DNA of 64,000 nt from Tessaracoccus sp. (GTDB taxonomy: Bacteria > Actinomycetota > Actinomycetes > Propionibacteriales > Propionibacteriaceae), in the NCBI RefSeq assembly GCF_016714275.1, contig NZ_JADJNP010000001.1:1054001-1118000 (forward strand). Direction: 5' to 3'. Of this stretch, positions 53,970 to 61,855 are shown in pieces. Position 1 is the first letter of the stretch. Each line of letters starts with the position of its first letter. The notes under the pieces were generated by a model. That model worked only from the letters and a program-made list of their open reading frames with translations, searched no databases and was not told the DNA's origin. A program made the translations under genes and the position numbers.

Positions 53970-54037
53970 AGGCCCTTCGCACTATTTCGTGGCGTTTCTG
54001 CCCACACGACCGCCCAGGACCGGGCAAGGTATACCTC

Positions 54038-54970
54038 GTGCTAGCTATTGTCGCGCCCGGTCAGGGCGCCCAAACGCCCGGTTTCCTCGCCCCCTGGCTG
54101 GAGGACGCAGCCCTGGCTGAGCGCCTCGCCGAGCTGTCGGATGTCTGCGAGATCGACCTCGCGCACTACGGCACCGAGGCCGACGCCGAGACCATCCGCG
54201 ACACCGCCATCGCGCAGCCCCTCCTCGTCGCCGCCGCGCTGCTCACGGGACGCGCGCTGCTGGGCGACGACGTCGCCCGGGTCGGCGCATTCGCCGGCCA
54301 CTCCGTCGGCGAACTCGCAGCCATGGCGCTCGCCGGGACCATCTCAGACGGTGACGCCCTCGTGCTCGTCCGCGAGCGCGGCCGGGCCATGGCCGAGGCC
54401 TCGGCGATCCGCCCGACATCCATGACCGCCGTGCTGGCCGGTGTGCCCGAGGAGATCCTCGCGGCCATCGACGCCGCGGGCCTTACACCCGCCAACAACA
54501 ACGGCGCGGGCCAGATCGTCGCGGCCGGCACCGTCGAACAGCTCGCCGCATTCGCCGAGAACCCCCCGCGCCGCGCCCGGCTCGTGCCGCTCAGCGTCGC
54601 CGGCGCGTTCCACACCGTCCACATGGCGCCTGCTGTCGCGCACCTCACCGCCGTCGCCGACGGGGTCGCCACCTCCGCGCCCCAGGCCCCGTTGCTTTCC
54701 AACGCCGACGGCGCCGTCGTCACGGACGGGCAGGATGCACTCACCCGCATGATCAACCAGGTCGCCAACCCCGTGCGCTGGGACCTCTGCATGGCGACGC
54801 TGGCCGACCTCGGCGTCACCGGCATGCTCGAACTCGCCCCCGCGGGCACGCTCACGAAGATCGCCCAGCGCAACCTCAAGGGCGTCGAACTGTTCAACCT
54901 CAACACCCCCGACCAGCTGGAGGAGGCGCGCGCATTCGTCGCCGCCCACTCCGTCACCGAAAGCGAGTAG
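54038..54970 (+). CDS. fabD: Malonyl-CoA:ACP transacylase
   Basis: 310 aa. Transfers malonyl from CoA to ACP. Active-site [14 protein letters not shown] (Ser about 88), Gln in [13 protein letters not shown], Arg in [12 protein letters not shown] and His in [15 protein letters not shown] start gives the family N-terminus [10 protein letters not shown]. First gene of fabD-fabH-acpP-fabF; only 2 nt to fabH. Confidence 0.96.
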   Translation: MLAIVAPGQGAQTPGFLAPWLEDAALAERLAELSDVCEIDLAHYGTEADAETIRDTAIAQPLLVAAALLTGRALLGDDVARVGAFAGHSVGELAAMALAGTISDGDALVLVRERGRAMAEASAIRPTSMTAVLAGVPEEILAAIDAAGLTPANNNGAGQIVAAGTVEQLAAFAENPPRRARLVPLSVAGAFHTVHMAPAVAHLTAVADGVATSAPQAPLLSNADGAVVTDGQDALTRMINQVANPVRWDLCMATLADLGVTGMLELAPAGTLTKIAQRNLKGVELFNLNTPDQLEEARAFVAAHSVTESE

Positions 54971-54972
54971 GC

Positions 54973-55959
54973 ATGCCGTTGCAGTCGTCCACCGGAGCAC
55001 AGTACGCGCGGCTTCTCTCCGTCGGCGGAGCCCGCGGCAGCCGGGTCGTCACCAACGAGGAAATGTGCACGATGATCGAGTCCACCCCTGAGTGGATCGA
55101 GCAGCGCACCGGCATCACCGAGCGCCGGTGGGTCGCCGACGGCGAGGACGCGGAGACCCTCGGCGTCGAGGCGGCGACCAAGGCCATCGAGCGGGCGGGG
55201 CTCCAGCCCTCCGACATCGACGGAATCATCGTGTCGACCGTCTCGCACTACCAGCAGACGCCGTCGCTGGCCTGCATCATCGCCGAGAAGCTCGGCCTCA
55301 CCGCCCCCGCCGCATTCGACGTCTCCGCCGCGTGCGCCGGGTTCTGCTACGGCATCGGCGTCGCCGAGGGCATGGTCCGCGCCGGCTCGGCGACCAACGT
55401 GCTCGTGCTCGGCGTCGAGGTCCTCTCGCGCTACGTCGACATCAACGACCGTTCCACGGCGTTCCTCTTCTCCGACGGCGCGGGTGCGGTCATCGTCGGC
55501 GCCTCCGACGTCCCGGCGATCGGCCCGACGGTATGGGGATCCAAGCCGGAGGGCGCGCGCGTCATCGAGATCGACGACTGGCGCGGTGTCGACCCGGAGG
55601 TCGGCGCGCACATCCACATGGACGGCCGCGAGGTCTTCAAGTGGGCCACCACGTCCATCGTGCAGAAGGCCGTCGAGACGCTCGAGGCGTCCGGCCTCAC
55701 CCCGGATGAGCTCGACTGCTTCATCCCCCACCAGGCCAACAACCGGATCACCGATTCGATGTTGCGCCACCTCAAGCTGCCCGAGGATGTCGTGGTCGCC
55801 CGCGACATCATCCACATGGGCAATTCGTCGGCGGCTTCGATCCCGCTGGCGATGGAGGCTCTGCTCGAATCCGGGCAGGCCAAGAGCGGTGACAGTGCAT
55901 TGATCATCGGTTTCGGCGCCGGACTCGTGTTCGCCGGCCAGACCCTTACCCTGCCCTGA
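54973..55959 (+). CDS. fabH: 3-oxoacyl-ACP synthase III
   Basis: 328 aa. Condenses an acyl-CoA primer with malonyl-ACP to begin fatty acid synthesis. Catalytic triad: Cys in [14 protein letters not shown] (about 117), His in [11 protein letters not shown] (about 255) and Asn in [13 protein letters not shown] (about 285). Starts 2 nt after the fabD stop. Confidence 0.97.
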   Translation: MPLQSSTGAQYARLLSVGGARGSRVVTNEEMCTMIESTPEWIEQRTGITERRWVADGEDAETLGVEAATKAIERAGLQPSDIDGIIVSTVSHYQQTPSLACIIAEKLGLTAPAAFDVSAACAGFCYGIGVAEGMVRAGSATNVLVLGVEVLSRYVDINDRSTAFLFSDGAGAVIVGASDVPAIGPTVWGSKPEGARVIEIDDWRGVDPEVGAHIHMDGREVFKWATTSIVQKAVETLEASGLTPDELDCFIPHQANNRITDSMLRHLKLPEDVVVARDIIHMGNSSAASIPLAMEALLESGQAKSGDSALIIGFGAGLVFAGQTLTLP

Positions 55960-55998
55960 CCGACGCCAACCACCACCCACAACCGAAAGGAAACTCTC

Positions 55999-56244
55999 AT
56001 GGCAAGCACCGAAGAGATTCGCGCCGACCTCGCCGAGATCGTCAACGACATTGCCGGCGTCTCCGCCGACGACGTCCAGCTGGACAAGTCCTTCGTCGAC
56101 GATCTGGGCGTCGACTCGCTGTCGATGGTCGAGATCATCTACGCCTGCGAGGACAAGTTCGAGGTGTCGATCCCCGACGAGGACGCGAAGAACCTGAAGA
56201 CCGTCGGCGACGCCGTCGCCTACATCGAGCGCGCCGGCTCCTAG
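55999..56244 (+). CDS. acpP: Acyl carrier protein
   Basis: 81-aa acidic four-helix carrier. The phosphopantetheine Ser is in VDDLGVDSLSMVEIIYACED (about residue 40). ATG follows GAAAGGAAA. Carries growing acyl chains between FabD, FabH and FabF, all encoded here. Confidence 0.97.
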   Translation: MASTEEIRADLAEIVNDIAGVSADDVQLDKSFVDDLGVDSLSMVEIIYACEDKFEVSIPDEDAKNLKTVGDAVAYIERAGS

Positions 56245-56255
56245 CCGCCGCGTGA

Positions 56256-56288
56256 GCTCCCGGTCCGCCTTGGTTGCGGACCGGGAGC
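56256..56288 (+). terminator. Strong hairpin between acpP and fabF
   Basis: 13-bp perfect stem GCTCCCGGTCCGC/GCGGACCGGGAGC with 7-nt loop, 12 nt after the acpP stop. No T-run. It could partially terminate transcription or stabilise the acpP message so that ACP is made in excess over FabF. Confidence 0.6.
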
Positions 56289-56314
56289 CCCGCCACTGCC
56301 GGACCATCGCCATT

Positions 56315-56393
56315 GCTGGTTAAGCCGGCACCGAACCACCGCTGGTTGAGCCGGGCCCCGCGCGAAGCGCCGGCCCGTGTCGAAACCAATAGA
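56315..56393. repeat. Interspersed repeat unit (GCTGGTTGAGCC family)
   Basis: GCTGGTTAAGCCGG (56315-56328) and GCTGGTTGAGCCGG (56341-56354) in tandem, then CCCGCGCGAAGCGCCGG (56357-56373) and GTGTCGAAACC (56377-56387). The 17-nt CCCGCGCGAAGCGCCGG block recurs exactly at 61802-61818. Similar short intergenic repeats with GGTTGAGCC and TCGAAACC ends are common in actinobacterial genomes. Confidence 0.6.
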
Positions 56394-56412
56394 CCCGCCC
56401 ACAGGAGCCCAC

Positions 56413-57672
56413 ATGTCTCGCACCGTCGTCATCACCGGATTCGGCGCGTTCACCCCGCTCGGCACCGATGCCCCCAGCACCTGGGAGGCCATGCTGGCAG
56501 GCAAGAGCGGCGTGCACACGCTGCAGCAGCCGTGGGCAGCGGACCTGCCCGTCACCTTCGCCGCGGAGGCTGCCGGTGATCCCGTCGAGCGCCTGGATCG
56601 CGTCGCGGCGCGCCGGCTCGACCGCAGCTCCCAGCTCGCGCTCGCCGCGGGCCTCGAGGCCTGGACCGACGCCGGGCTCGGCCTGGGCGAGGACAACACC
56701 GTCGATCCGTACCGTCTGCTGGTCAGCGTCGGCACGGGCATCGGCGGCCTGCACACCCTGCTCGGGCAGTGGGATGTGCAGAAGGAGAAGGGTCTGCGCC
56801 GCGTGTCGCCCTTCACCATCCCCATGCTGATGTCGAACGCGCCCGCCGCGAACCTCGGCCTCACGTTCGGCGCCGCCGCCGCCGTGCACGCCCCGGTCAG
56901 CGCCTGCGCATCGGCCAATGAGGCCATCTCGCTGGCCTACGACCAGATCCAGCTCGACCGCTGCGACATCGCGGTCGTCGGCGGCACCGAGGGAGTCATC
57001 CATCCGCTGCCCATCAACGCGTTCGCGCAGATGCAGGCGCTCAGCCGCCGCAACGACGACCCCGAGCACGCCTCGCGTCCGTGGGACACCGGCCGCGACG
57101 GGTTCGTGCTCGGCGAGGGCTCGGTGATCATGGTGATCGAGTCTCTGGAGCACGCGCAGGCGCGCGGTGCGAAGATCTACGGCACGCTCGCCGGCGCCGG
57201 GATCAGCAATGACAACCACGACATCGTTCAGCCTGAGCCCACCGGCCGCGGCCAAGCGCAGGCGATGATCAAGGCGCTGCGCTCCGCCGGGCTGACGCCG
57301 TCGGACATCTCCCACGTGAACGCGCACGGCACATCGACGCCGCAGGGCGACGTCACGGAGGCGGGTTCGATCGCCGCCGCGCTCAGCGACGCCGTCGACA
57401 ACGTGGTGGTGACATCTACCAAGTCGATGACGGGCCACCTGCTCGGTGCCGCGGGTGCCGTCGAGACGTTCGCGACCGTCATGGCGCTGAAGAACCGTCT
57501 GGTTCCGCCGACGATCAACATCGAGAACCTCGAGCCCGGCCTCCCGATCGACGTCGCCGCCAACGCGCCTCGTCAGCTGAAGGACGGCGACCTCGCGGCC
57601 CTGAACAACTCCTTCGGCTTCGGCGGCTCGAACGTCGCCATCGCGGTGACGAACGCGAACGTGAGCCGCTAA
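56413..57672 (+). CDS. fabF: 3-oxoacyl-ACP synthase II
   Basis: 419 aa condensing enzyme for chain elongation. Cys-His-His triad: Cys in APVSACASANEAISLAY (about 168), His in HVNAHGTSTPQGD (about 308) and His in KSMTGHLLGAAGAVE (about 343). AGGAG precedes the ATG at 56413, which is 168 nt after acpP because of a hairpin and repeats. Its stop overlaps the stop of the converging DUF3145 gene by 4 nt. Confidence 0.96.
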   Translation: MSRTVVITGFGAFTPLGTDAPSTWEAMLAGKSGVHTLQQPWAADLPVTFAAEAAGDPVERLDRVAARRLDRSSQLALAAGLEAWTDAGLGLGEDNTVDPYRLLVSVGTGIGGLHTLLGQWDVQKEKGLRRVSPFTIPMLMSNAPAANLGLTFGAAAAVHAPVSACASANEAISLAYDQIQLDRCDIAVVGGTEGVIHPLPINAFAQMQALSRRNDDPEHASRPWDTGRDGFVLGEGSVIMVIESLEHAQARGAKIYGTLAGAGISNDNHDIVQPEPTGRGQAQAMIKALRSAGLTPSDISHVNAHGTSTPQGDVTEAGSIAAALSDAVDNVVVTSTKSMTGHLLGAAGAVETFATVMALKNRLVPPTINIENLEPGLPIDVAANAPRQLKDGDLAALNNSFGFGGSNVAIAVTNANVSR

Positions 57673-58172
57673 CCGACCCTGTGCAGCCAGCGGACGGGCG
57701 CGTTCTCGCTCGCGTAGCGGAAGACGTCGAGTTCCTCGTCCCAGGGCGCGCCCATCAGGCGCTCCAGCGCGCGACGGATCGGCTCGCCACCGAGGGCGTC
57801 GGTGGCGATCGCGTGCCGCAGCCTGTCCTCCGGGACGAGCACGTCGCCGTGGACGCCGACGACCGCGGCGAACGCGCCCAACGTGGGCGTGTAGCAGTAG
57901 CGCTGGCCGTCTGACGACGCCGTCGGCTCCTCGGTGACCTCAAACCTCAGCGCCGAGAGCCGCGTGAGCGCGGACGCCAACGCAGCACCGGTGCCTGCCG
58001 CTCCCGTCCAGGACCATTCGGCGCGCCGGGTGCCGGGCTCGGCCGGCTGCGCGGACCAGGTCAGGCCGGCGGCGGCGCCGAGAACCGAGCCGATCGCCCA
58101 CTCGATGTGCGGGCACAGCGCTGCCGACGCGGAGTGGACGAGGATCACGCCACGCGTCGTGGATGCAGTCAT
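57669..58172 (-). CDS. DUF3145 family protein
   Basis: 167-aa actinobacterial protein of unknown function. Family blocks: GVILVHSASAALCPHIEWAI, TWSAQPAEPGTRRAEWSWTG and ERLMGAPWDEELDVFRYASE. ATG at 58172 is preceded by AGGAGG at good spacing; upstream codons to 58277 look non-coding. Its 3' end overlaps that of fabF, with which it is often associated. Confidence 0.88.
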   Translation of the reverse strand: MTASTTRGVILVHSASAALCPHIEWAIGSVLGAAAGLTWSAQPAEPGTRRAEWSWTGAAGTGAALASALTRLSALRFEVTEEPTASSDGQRYCYTPTLGAFAAVVGVHGDVLVPEDRLRHAIATDALGGEPIRRALERLMGAPWDEELDVFRYASENAPVRWLHRVG

Positions 58173-58319
58173 GGGTTGTACCTCCTGGTTCGGCCGGATT
58201 GCCTTCCCCTGCGATCCGCTTGTCCAGAAGTGCGGCCCATTCTGCCAGGGCTTCCCAGCCGACACCACCCCAGCCACGTCGGGCCCTGGCCCACATACGT
58301 CCGCTGTTCGCCACCTGGT

Positions 58320-59105
58320 TCAGGAGGCCCTCATGAGCTCGGGACTCCGCGCCGCGAATGCGCCGCGGAGGATCCGTGCCCAACGGTTGCGAGGTAGGTC
58401 CGGTCGGAGGGCGGCGAGCCCCGTGGCGAACTTGCTGACGGAGACGGGGCGGTGGCCCGCGCGCCAGAGGAGACGATCGGTGACCGATGTCGCGCTGAGC
58501 GACTTCGTCTCGACGATGGCGAGTCCCGGCAGGTCGAGGGTCGCCCCGTCCGGCAGGCTCCACGCGAGGTCCGTGTCGACGGTGACACGACCGGCACCCC
58601 CGGGTGCCAGGAGCGTGCTGCGGTCGTAGGTGGTGCGGATGACGAGAAAAAGTTCGTAGGCCAGGCCGCCGCCCAGGCCGAGGCGCGTCGCGGCGTCGGC
58701 CAGGTAGGCCCGGGCGTCGAGGGTCAGCCGGTCACGGCCGCCGTCGTACGGGATGCGCTCCTTCACGGTCACGCCGGACGCCCCGCACGACTTCACCTCC
58801 AGGAAGGTGGCGCCGGAGTCGACGTAAGTGCGCGTGCGGACCTTCATCCTCACCCGGCGCTGGTGGGCGCTCATCCGGAAGCTGATCCAGTCCGCGGTGT
58901 CGAAGTAGACGGTCTCGTAGCGGGCGGCCAGCGCGCCGTCGATCTGGAGGGCCTCCGTCGAGGGATCGAGGCGGAGCAGGAACTCCTCCGCCTGCGCGGG
59001 CGTGAGCAGGTACTTGCGGTCGATGCGGGTGAGCATCTCCGCCTGGGCGACGAGGTCGTCGAGACCGATGGGCCGGAAACGCCCCAGCGGAGCCAGCGCC
59101 CCCAT
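58320..59105 (-). CDS. VTC-domain protein
   Basis: 261 aa with a VTC (polyphosphate-polymerase-like) tunnel fold: RIDRKYLLTPAQAEEFLLRL (about 28-47), YETVYFDTADWISFRM, RRVRMKVRTRTYVDSGATFL with basic tunnel residues, EVKSCGASGVTVKERIPYDG and VETKSLSATS. Bacterial VTC proteins are often encoded with DUF4956 membrane proteins, as here (1-nt overlap). A role in polyphosphate or cell-surface chemistry is possible but unproven in bacteria. Confidence 0.85.
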   Translation of the reverse strand: MGALAPLGRFRPIGLDDLVAQAEMLTRIDRKYLLTPAQAEEFLLRLDPSTEALQIDGALAARYETVYFDTADWISFRMSAHQRRVRMKVRTRTYVDSGATFLEVKSCGASGVTVKERIPYDGGRDRLTLDARAYLADAATRLGLGGGLAYELFLVIRTTYDRSTLLAPGGAGRVTVDTDLAWSLPDGATLDLPGLAIVETKSLSATSVTDRLLWRAGHRPVSVSKFATGLAALRPDLPRNRWARILRGAFAARSPELMRAS

Positions 59106-59692
59106 CAGGCGGCCCGCCTCAGCGCCACCGGCAGCGTGGAAACGCGGGGCCTCGTGTAGCGCACCTCGACGAGGGTTGTGTCGTTGACGAGGTTGACCTC
59201 CTTGACGTCCAGCGCGGTGACCGGCAGCCCCAGCCTCGCTTCGGCCTCTCGGCACAGCTCCCTCTCGTCCATGATGGCCCGGTCCAGGCGCACGAGCTGC
59301 GCGCGGCTGCGGCTCAGCAGCTTCGGGTGGTCCGCGGCGAACATCACGAGGAGGACGAGGCCGATGAGCATCGTCGGCACGGTGAGCGCCGTGTGCGGAA
59401 GGCCCGCGATGAGCCCGATGGCCAGCGCCGAGAAGTAGTAGGCGACCTCCCGTTGCCCGATCTCGGACGACCTCAGCCGGATGATCGACAACACGCCGAA
59501 CAACCCGAGTCCGAGGCCGGTGCCAACGGCGGACCCGGCGAGCACGATGGTCACCGCCAGCACGCCGACGTTGACGCCGAGGAACGCAACGAGGAGATCC
59601 CTCCGGTGGTGCCTGCGGTAGTACAACGCGAAGGCGAGAACGGCGACGGCCGCGAGGTCGAGGCCGATGAGGGCCAGCTGGATCGTTGTCAT
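59105..59692 (-). CDS. DUF4956 membrane protein
   Basis: 195 aa, four predicted transmembrane helices in residues ~5-120 (LALIGLDLAAVAVLAFALYY, LLVAFLGVNVGVLAVTIVLA, LGLGLFGVLSII, LTVPTMLIGLVLLVMFAA), then a cytoplasmic domain (VRLDRAIMDERELCREAEAR). The FGVLSIIRLRSSEIGQREVA motif between helices is diagnostic. Operon partner of the VTC gene, with which it probably forms a membrane complex. Confidence 0.87.
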   Translation of the reverse strand: MTTIQLALIGLDLAAVAVLAFALYYRRHHRRDLLVAFLGVNVGVLAVTIVLAGSAVGTGLGLGLFGVLSIIRLRSSEIGQREVAYYFSALAIGLIAGLPHTALTVPTMLIGLVLLVMFAADHPKLLSRSRAQLVRLDRAIMDERELCREAEARLGLPVTALDVKEVNLVNDTTLVEVRYTRPRVSTLPVALRRAA

Positions 59693-59792
59693 GGTGGTTC
59701 ATTCCTTCTCGTCGAGTGATCTGAGAAGGAGTCAATCGGTCCGACCGGTGCGGCCAGTGTGGGACCGCTGTGTGTTCCCTGTGAACGCCGTC

Positions 59793-61034
59793 CTACGCTC
59801 GGGGGACCCGGAAGGTCGCGGTCGTGCCGGCTTCGCCGCTCTCGATGTCGAGGGTTCCACCGGCACCGTCCAGCGCCCATCGCACCAGGCGGAGGCCGTG
59901 ATGACCCTCCGGCTTCCCCCTCGGGTCGAAGCCGACACCGTCGTCGGACACGCGAACCTCGACGGACTCGCCGACGTCGCTCAGGTCGACCGTCACGAGG
60001 CGGGCGCCGGAGTGGATGAGGGCGTTACGGAGAAGCTCGGTCGCGCACTGGTACACGAGGGTCCGGGTCGGTCCCTTCAGTTCGACCAGGCCGTCCCCCC
60101 TGACATCGACGGTGGCCGCATGGCCGGGCAGCGATGCCGCGACCGAACGCAGCGCCTCACCGAGGTCACCCTCCTCTACGGAGAGCGGATCGAGATCGTC
60201 GAGGAGGCCTCGCATGCGCGACACCTGGTCCCGCACCTGTTCCGCGGCCTCCTGCCCGTCGTGCTCCAGCGTCATGCCGAGCACGGCGAGCTCCTGGATG
60301 GGACCGTCGTGCAGAAGGCGCGCGAGCCGCCGGCGCTCCGTCTGAGAGGAGGCCAGCATCTCCTCTGCCAGCTTCCTCCTCCGCGCCTCCGCGCGGGCGT
60401 GGTTGCGGGCAAGACGCAAGGCCAGCGGCAGCGTCAGCGCCATCAGCAGCACAGGGCCGCCGACGGCCAAGGGCAGCGAGCCGGCCACCAGCTCGAGCAC
60501 CCGCTGGTTGAGCGTCGACACGAGGTACAGCTCCAGCGCCGCCAGGTTTCCGTCCTCGTCGCGGAACGGCTGGTAGACGGCGTCGGCGTCGGCGTCGCCG
60601 CGCTGCTCCGTGCGGTGGGCCTCATCGTCGGGAACCGGCACGACCACCGGTTGCCACGTCTCCAGCGCTCTCGCCAGCGCCGGGTTGATCGGCACCTCGA
60701 TGCCGTCGATCGCGGCGAGGTCCGAGTAGACGAGCCGCGCGGTCCCCGGCTCCACGATGCGCCAGATCTTGATCCGGTAGACCGTGCCGTCGGCAAGGAG
60801 CGCGGCAACCGTGCGGTCCAGCCGGTCCTGCACCGCCGGCGACGTCGGGTGCTCCAACTCGTCGACGCGCAGCGAGGTGATCACCGCCTCGCTGAAGTAG
60901 CGGGATGCCGCCCGCGCCTCGTGCTCGGCCTCATGCCGGGCCGCCCACCATGCCGCGGCCGTGCTGGCCCCCGTCACGGCGAGGAGAACGACGAAGGTCG
61001 AGACGAGGAACTGCCACAGGGGTCGGCGGCTCAT
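59793..61034 (-). CDS. Sensor histidine kinase (NarX/HisKA_3 type)
   Basis: 413 aa. Two membrane helices (about 8-28 LVSTFVVLLAVTGASTAAAW and 183-205 SLPLAVGGPVLLMALTLPLA) bracket a ~150-residue extracellular sensor with no recognised fold. Cytoplasmic part: H-box ERRRLARLLHDGPIQELAVL (His about 246), N-box ATELLRNALIHSG and G-box VSDDGVGFDPRG. Ends 5 nt upstream of nothing else on the strand; its partner regulator gene is directly upstream (4-nt gap). Confidence 0.92.
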   Translation of the reverse strand: MSRRPLWQFLVSTFVVLLAVTGASTAAAWWAARHEAEHEARAASRYFSEAVITSLRVDELEHPTSPAVQDRLDRTVAALLADGTVYRIKIWRIVEPGTARLVYSDLAAIDGIEVPINPALARALETWQPVVVPVPDDEAHRTEQRGDADADAVYQPFRDEDGNLAALELYLVSTLNQRVLELVAGSLPLAVGGPVLLMALTLPLALRLARNHARAEARRRKLAEEMLASSQTERRRLARLLHDGPIQELAVLGMTLEHDGQEAAEQVRDQVSRMRGLLDDLDPLSVEEGDLGEALRSVAASLPGHAATVDVRGDGLVELKGPTRTLVYQCATELLRNALIHSGARLVTVDLSDVGESVEVRVSDDGVGFDPRGKPEGHHGLRLVRWALDGAGGTLDIESGEAGTTATFRVPRA

Positions 61035-61038
61035 CTCG

Positions 61039-61659
61039 TCACGAACCGCCGACGCGCACGAGGCCGTCCCTGGCCGCGATCGCCACCGCCTCGAGTTGCG
61101 ACCGGGCGCCGAGTTTCGCGAGCAACGCCTTCACGTGATCGCGCGCCGTGAAGGGACTCAGCCCGAGTGCGCGGGCGATGTCCTGGACGTGATGTCCCTC
61201 TGCCAGCAACTCCAGCACCTGCGTCTCGCGGCGCGAAAGTCCCCTGGCCGACATTTCCCTTCCCCTGCGGGCCAGCTGTGGGTCGCGGGCAGGCTCAGCC
61301 GGGGACGCGTTGCGCAGCGCAGCCAGGAGGTCGGACAGTCGGCCGTCCTTGCCCAGGTAGCCGACGGCGCCCGCCTCGAACGCCGCGCGTTCGCGGTCCG
61401 GTCGCGGCCGGGCGGTCAGCAGGAGTACCCGCAGTTCGGGGAGGATCTCGCGCAGCGTCGTCACGAGTTCCACGCCGTCGCCCGAGGGCAGCTGCGCGTC
61501 CAACAGCACCGTGTCCGGCCGCAGGGCAGCAGCCTTGGCGAGCGCGGAGCCGACGTCGTCGGCGACCCCGACGCATTCCAGGTCGGGCTCCGCCGTGACT
61601 GCCTTGGCGATGAGTTCGGAGACGACGACATGGTCGTCGACGACGAGGACGCGACGCAC
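61039..61659 (-). CDS. NarL/LuxR-family response regulator
   Basis: 206 aa. Receiver: acidic pair in RVLVVDDHVVVSELIAKAV, phospho-acceptor Asp in DTVLLDAQLPSGDG (about 54), Thr in LLLTARP and Lys in VGYLGKDGRLSDLL. Output: LuxR HTH LSRRETQVLELLAEGHHVQD then SPFTARDHVKALLAKLGARS. Paired with the adjacent kinase; the target genes are unknown. Confidence 0.93.
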   Translation of the reverse strand: MRRVLVVDDHVVVSELIAKAVTAEPDLECVGVADDVGSALAKAAALRPDTVLLDAQLPSGDGVELVTTLREILPELRVLLLTARPRPDRERAAFEAGAVGYLGKDGRLSDLLAALRNASPAEPARDPQLARRGREMSARGLSRRETQVLELLAEGHHVQDIARALGLSPFTARDHVKALLAKLGARSQLEAVAIAARDGLVRVGGS

Positions 61660-61766
61660 TCCGCCTCACCTCCCCTTCGACGAATCCCCAAGTCCCAGGC
61701 CAACCAGCCTGTTAGGCAAGCGTAACCTTGCCGAATAGGGCTGCCGTACTTCTCGGGCGGATGACT

Positions 61767-61842
61767 GCTGGTTGTGCCACTCCCCGGTGGTTGGCCGGTC
61801 ACCCGCGCGAAGCGCCGGGGCCAGCTCAACCAGCTGTGGCCA
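61767..61842. repeat. Second copy of the interspersed repeat family
   Basis: GCTGGTTG near 61767, GGTGGTTGGCCGG, the 17-nt block CCCGCGCGAAGCGCCGG at 61802-61818 (identical to 56357-56373) and the inverted CTCAACCAGC after it. It lies just before the leaderless promoter of the peptidase gene, in a gap of 195 nt. Confidence 0.55.
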
Positions 61843-61855
61843 TAGGCTGTCCCCA
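61843..61855 (+). promoter_or_regulatory. Leaderless -10 element of the peptidase gene
   Basis: TAGGCT at 61843-61848, 6 nt, then ATG at 61855; no Shine-Dalgarno. Fits the TANNNT-N6-ATG pattern. Confidence 0.5.
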
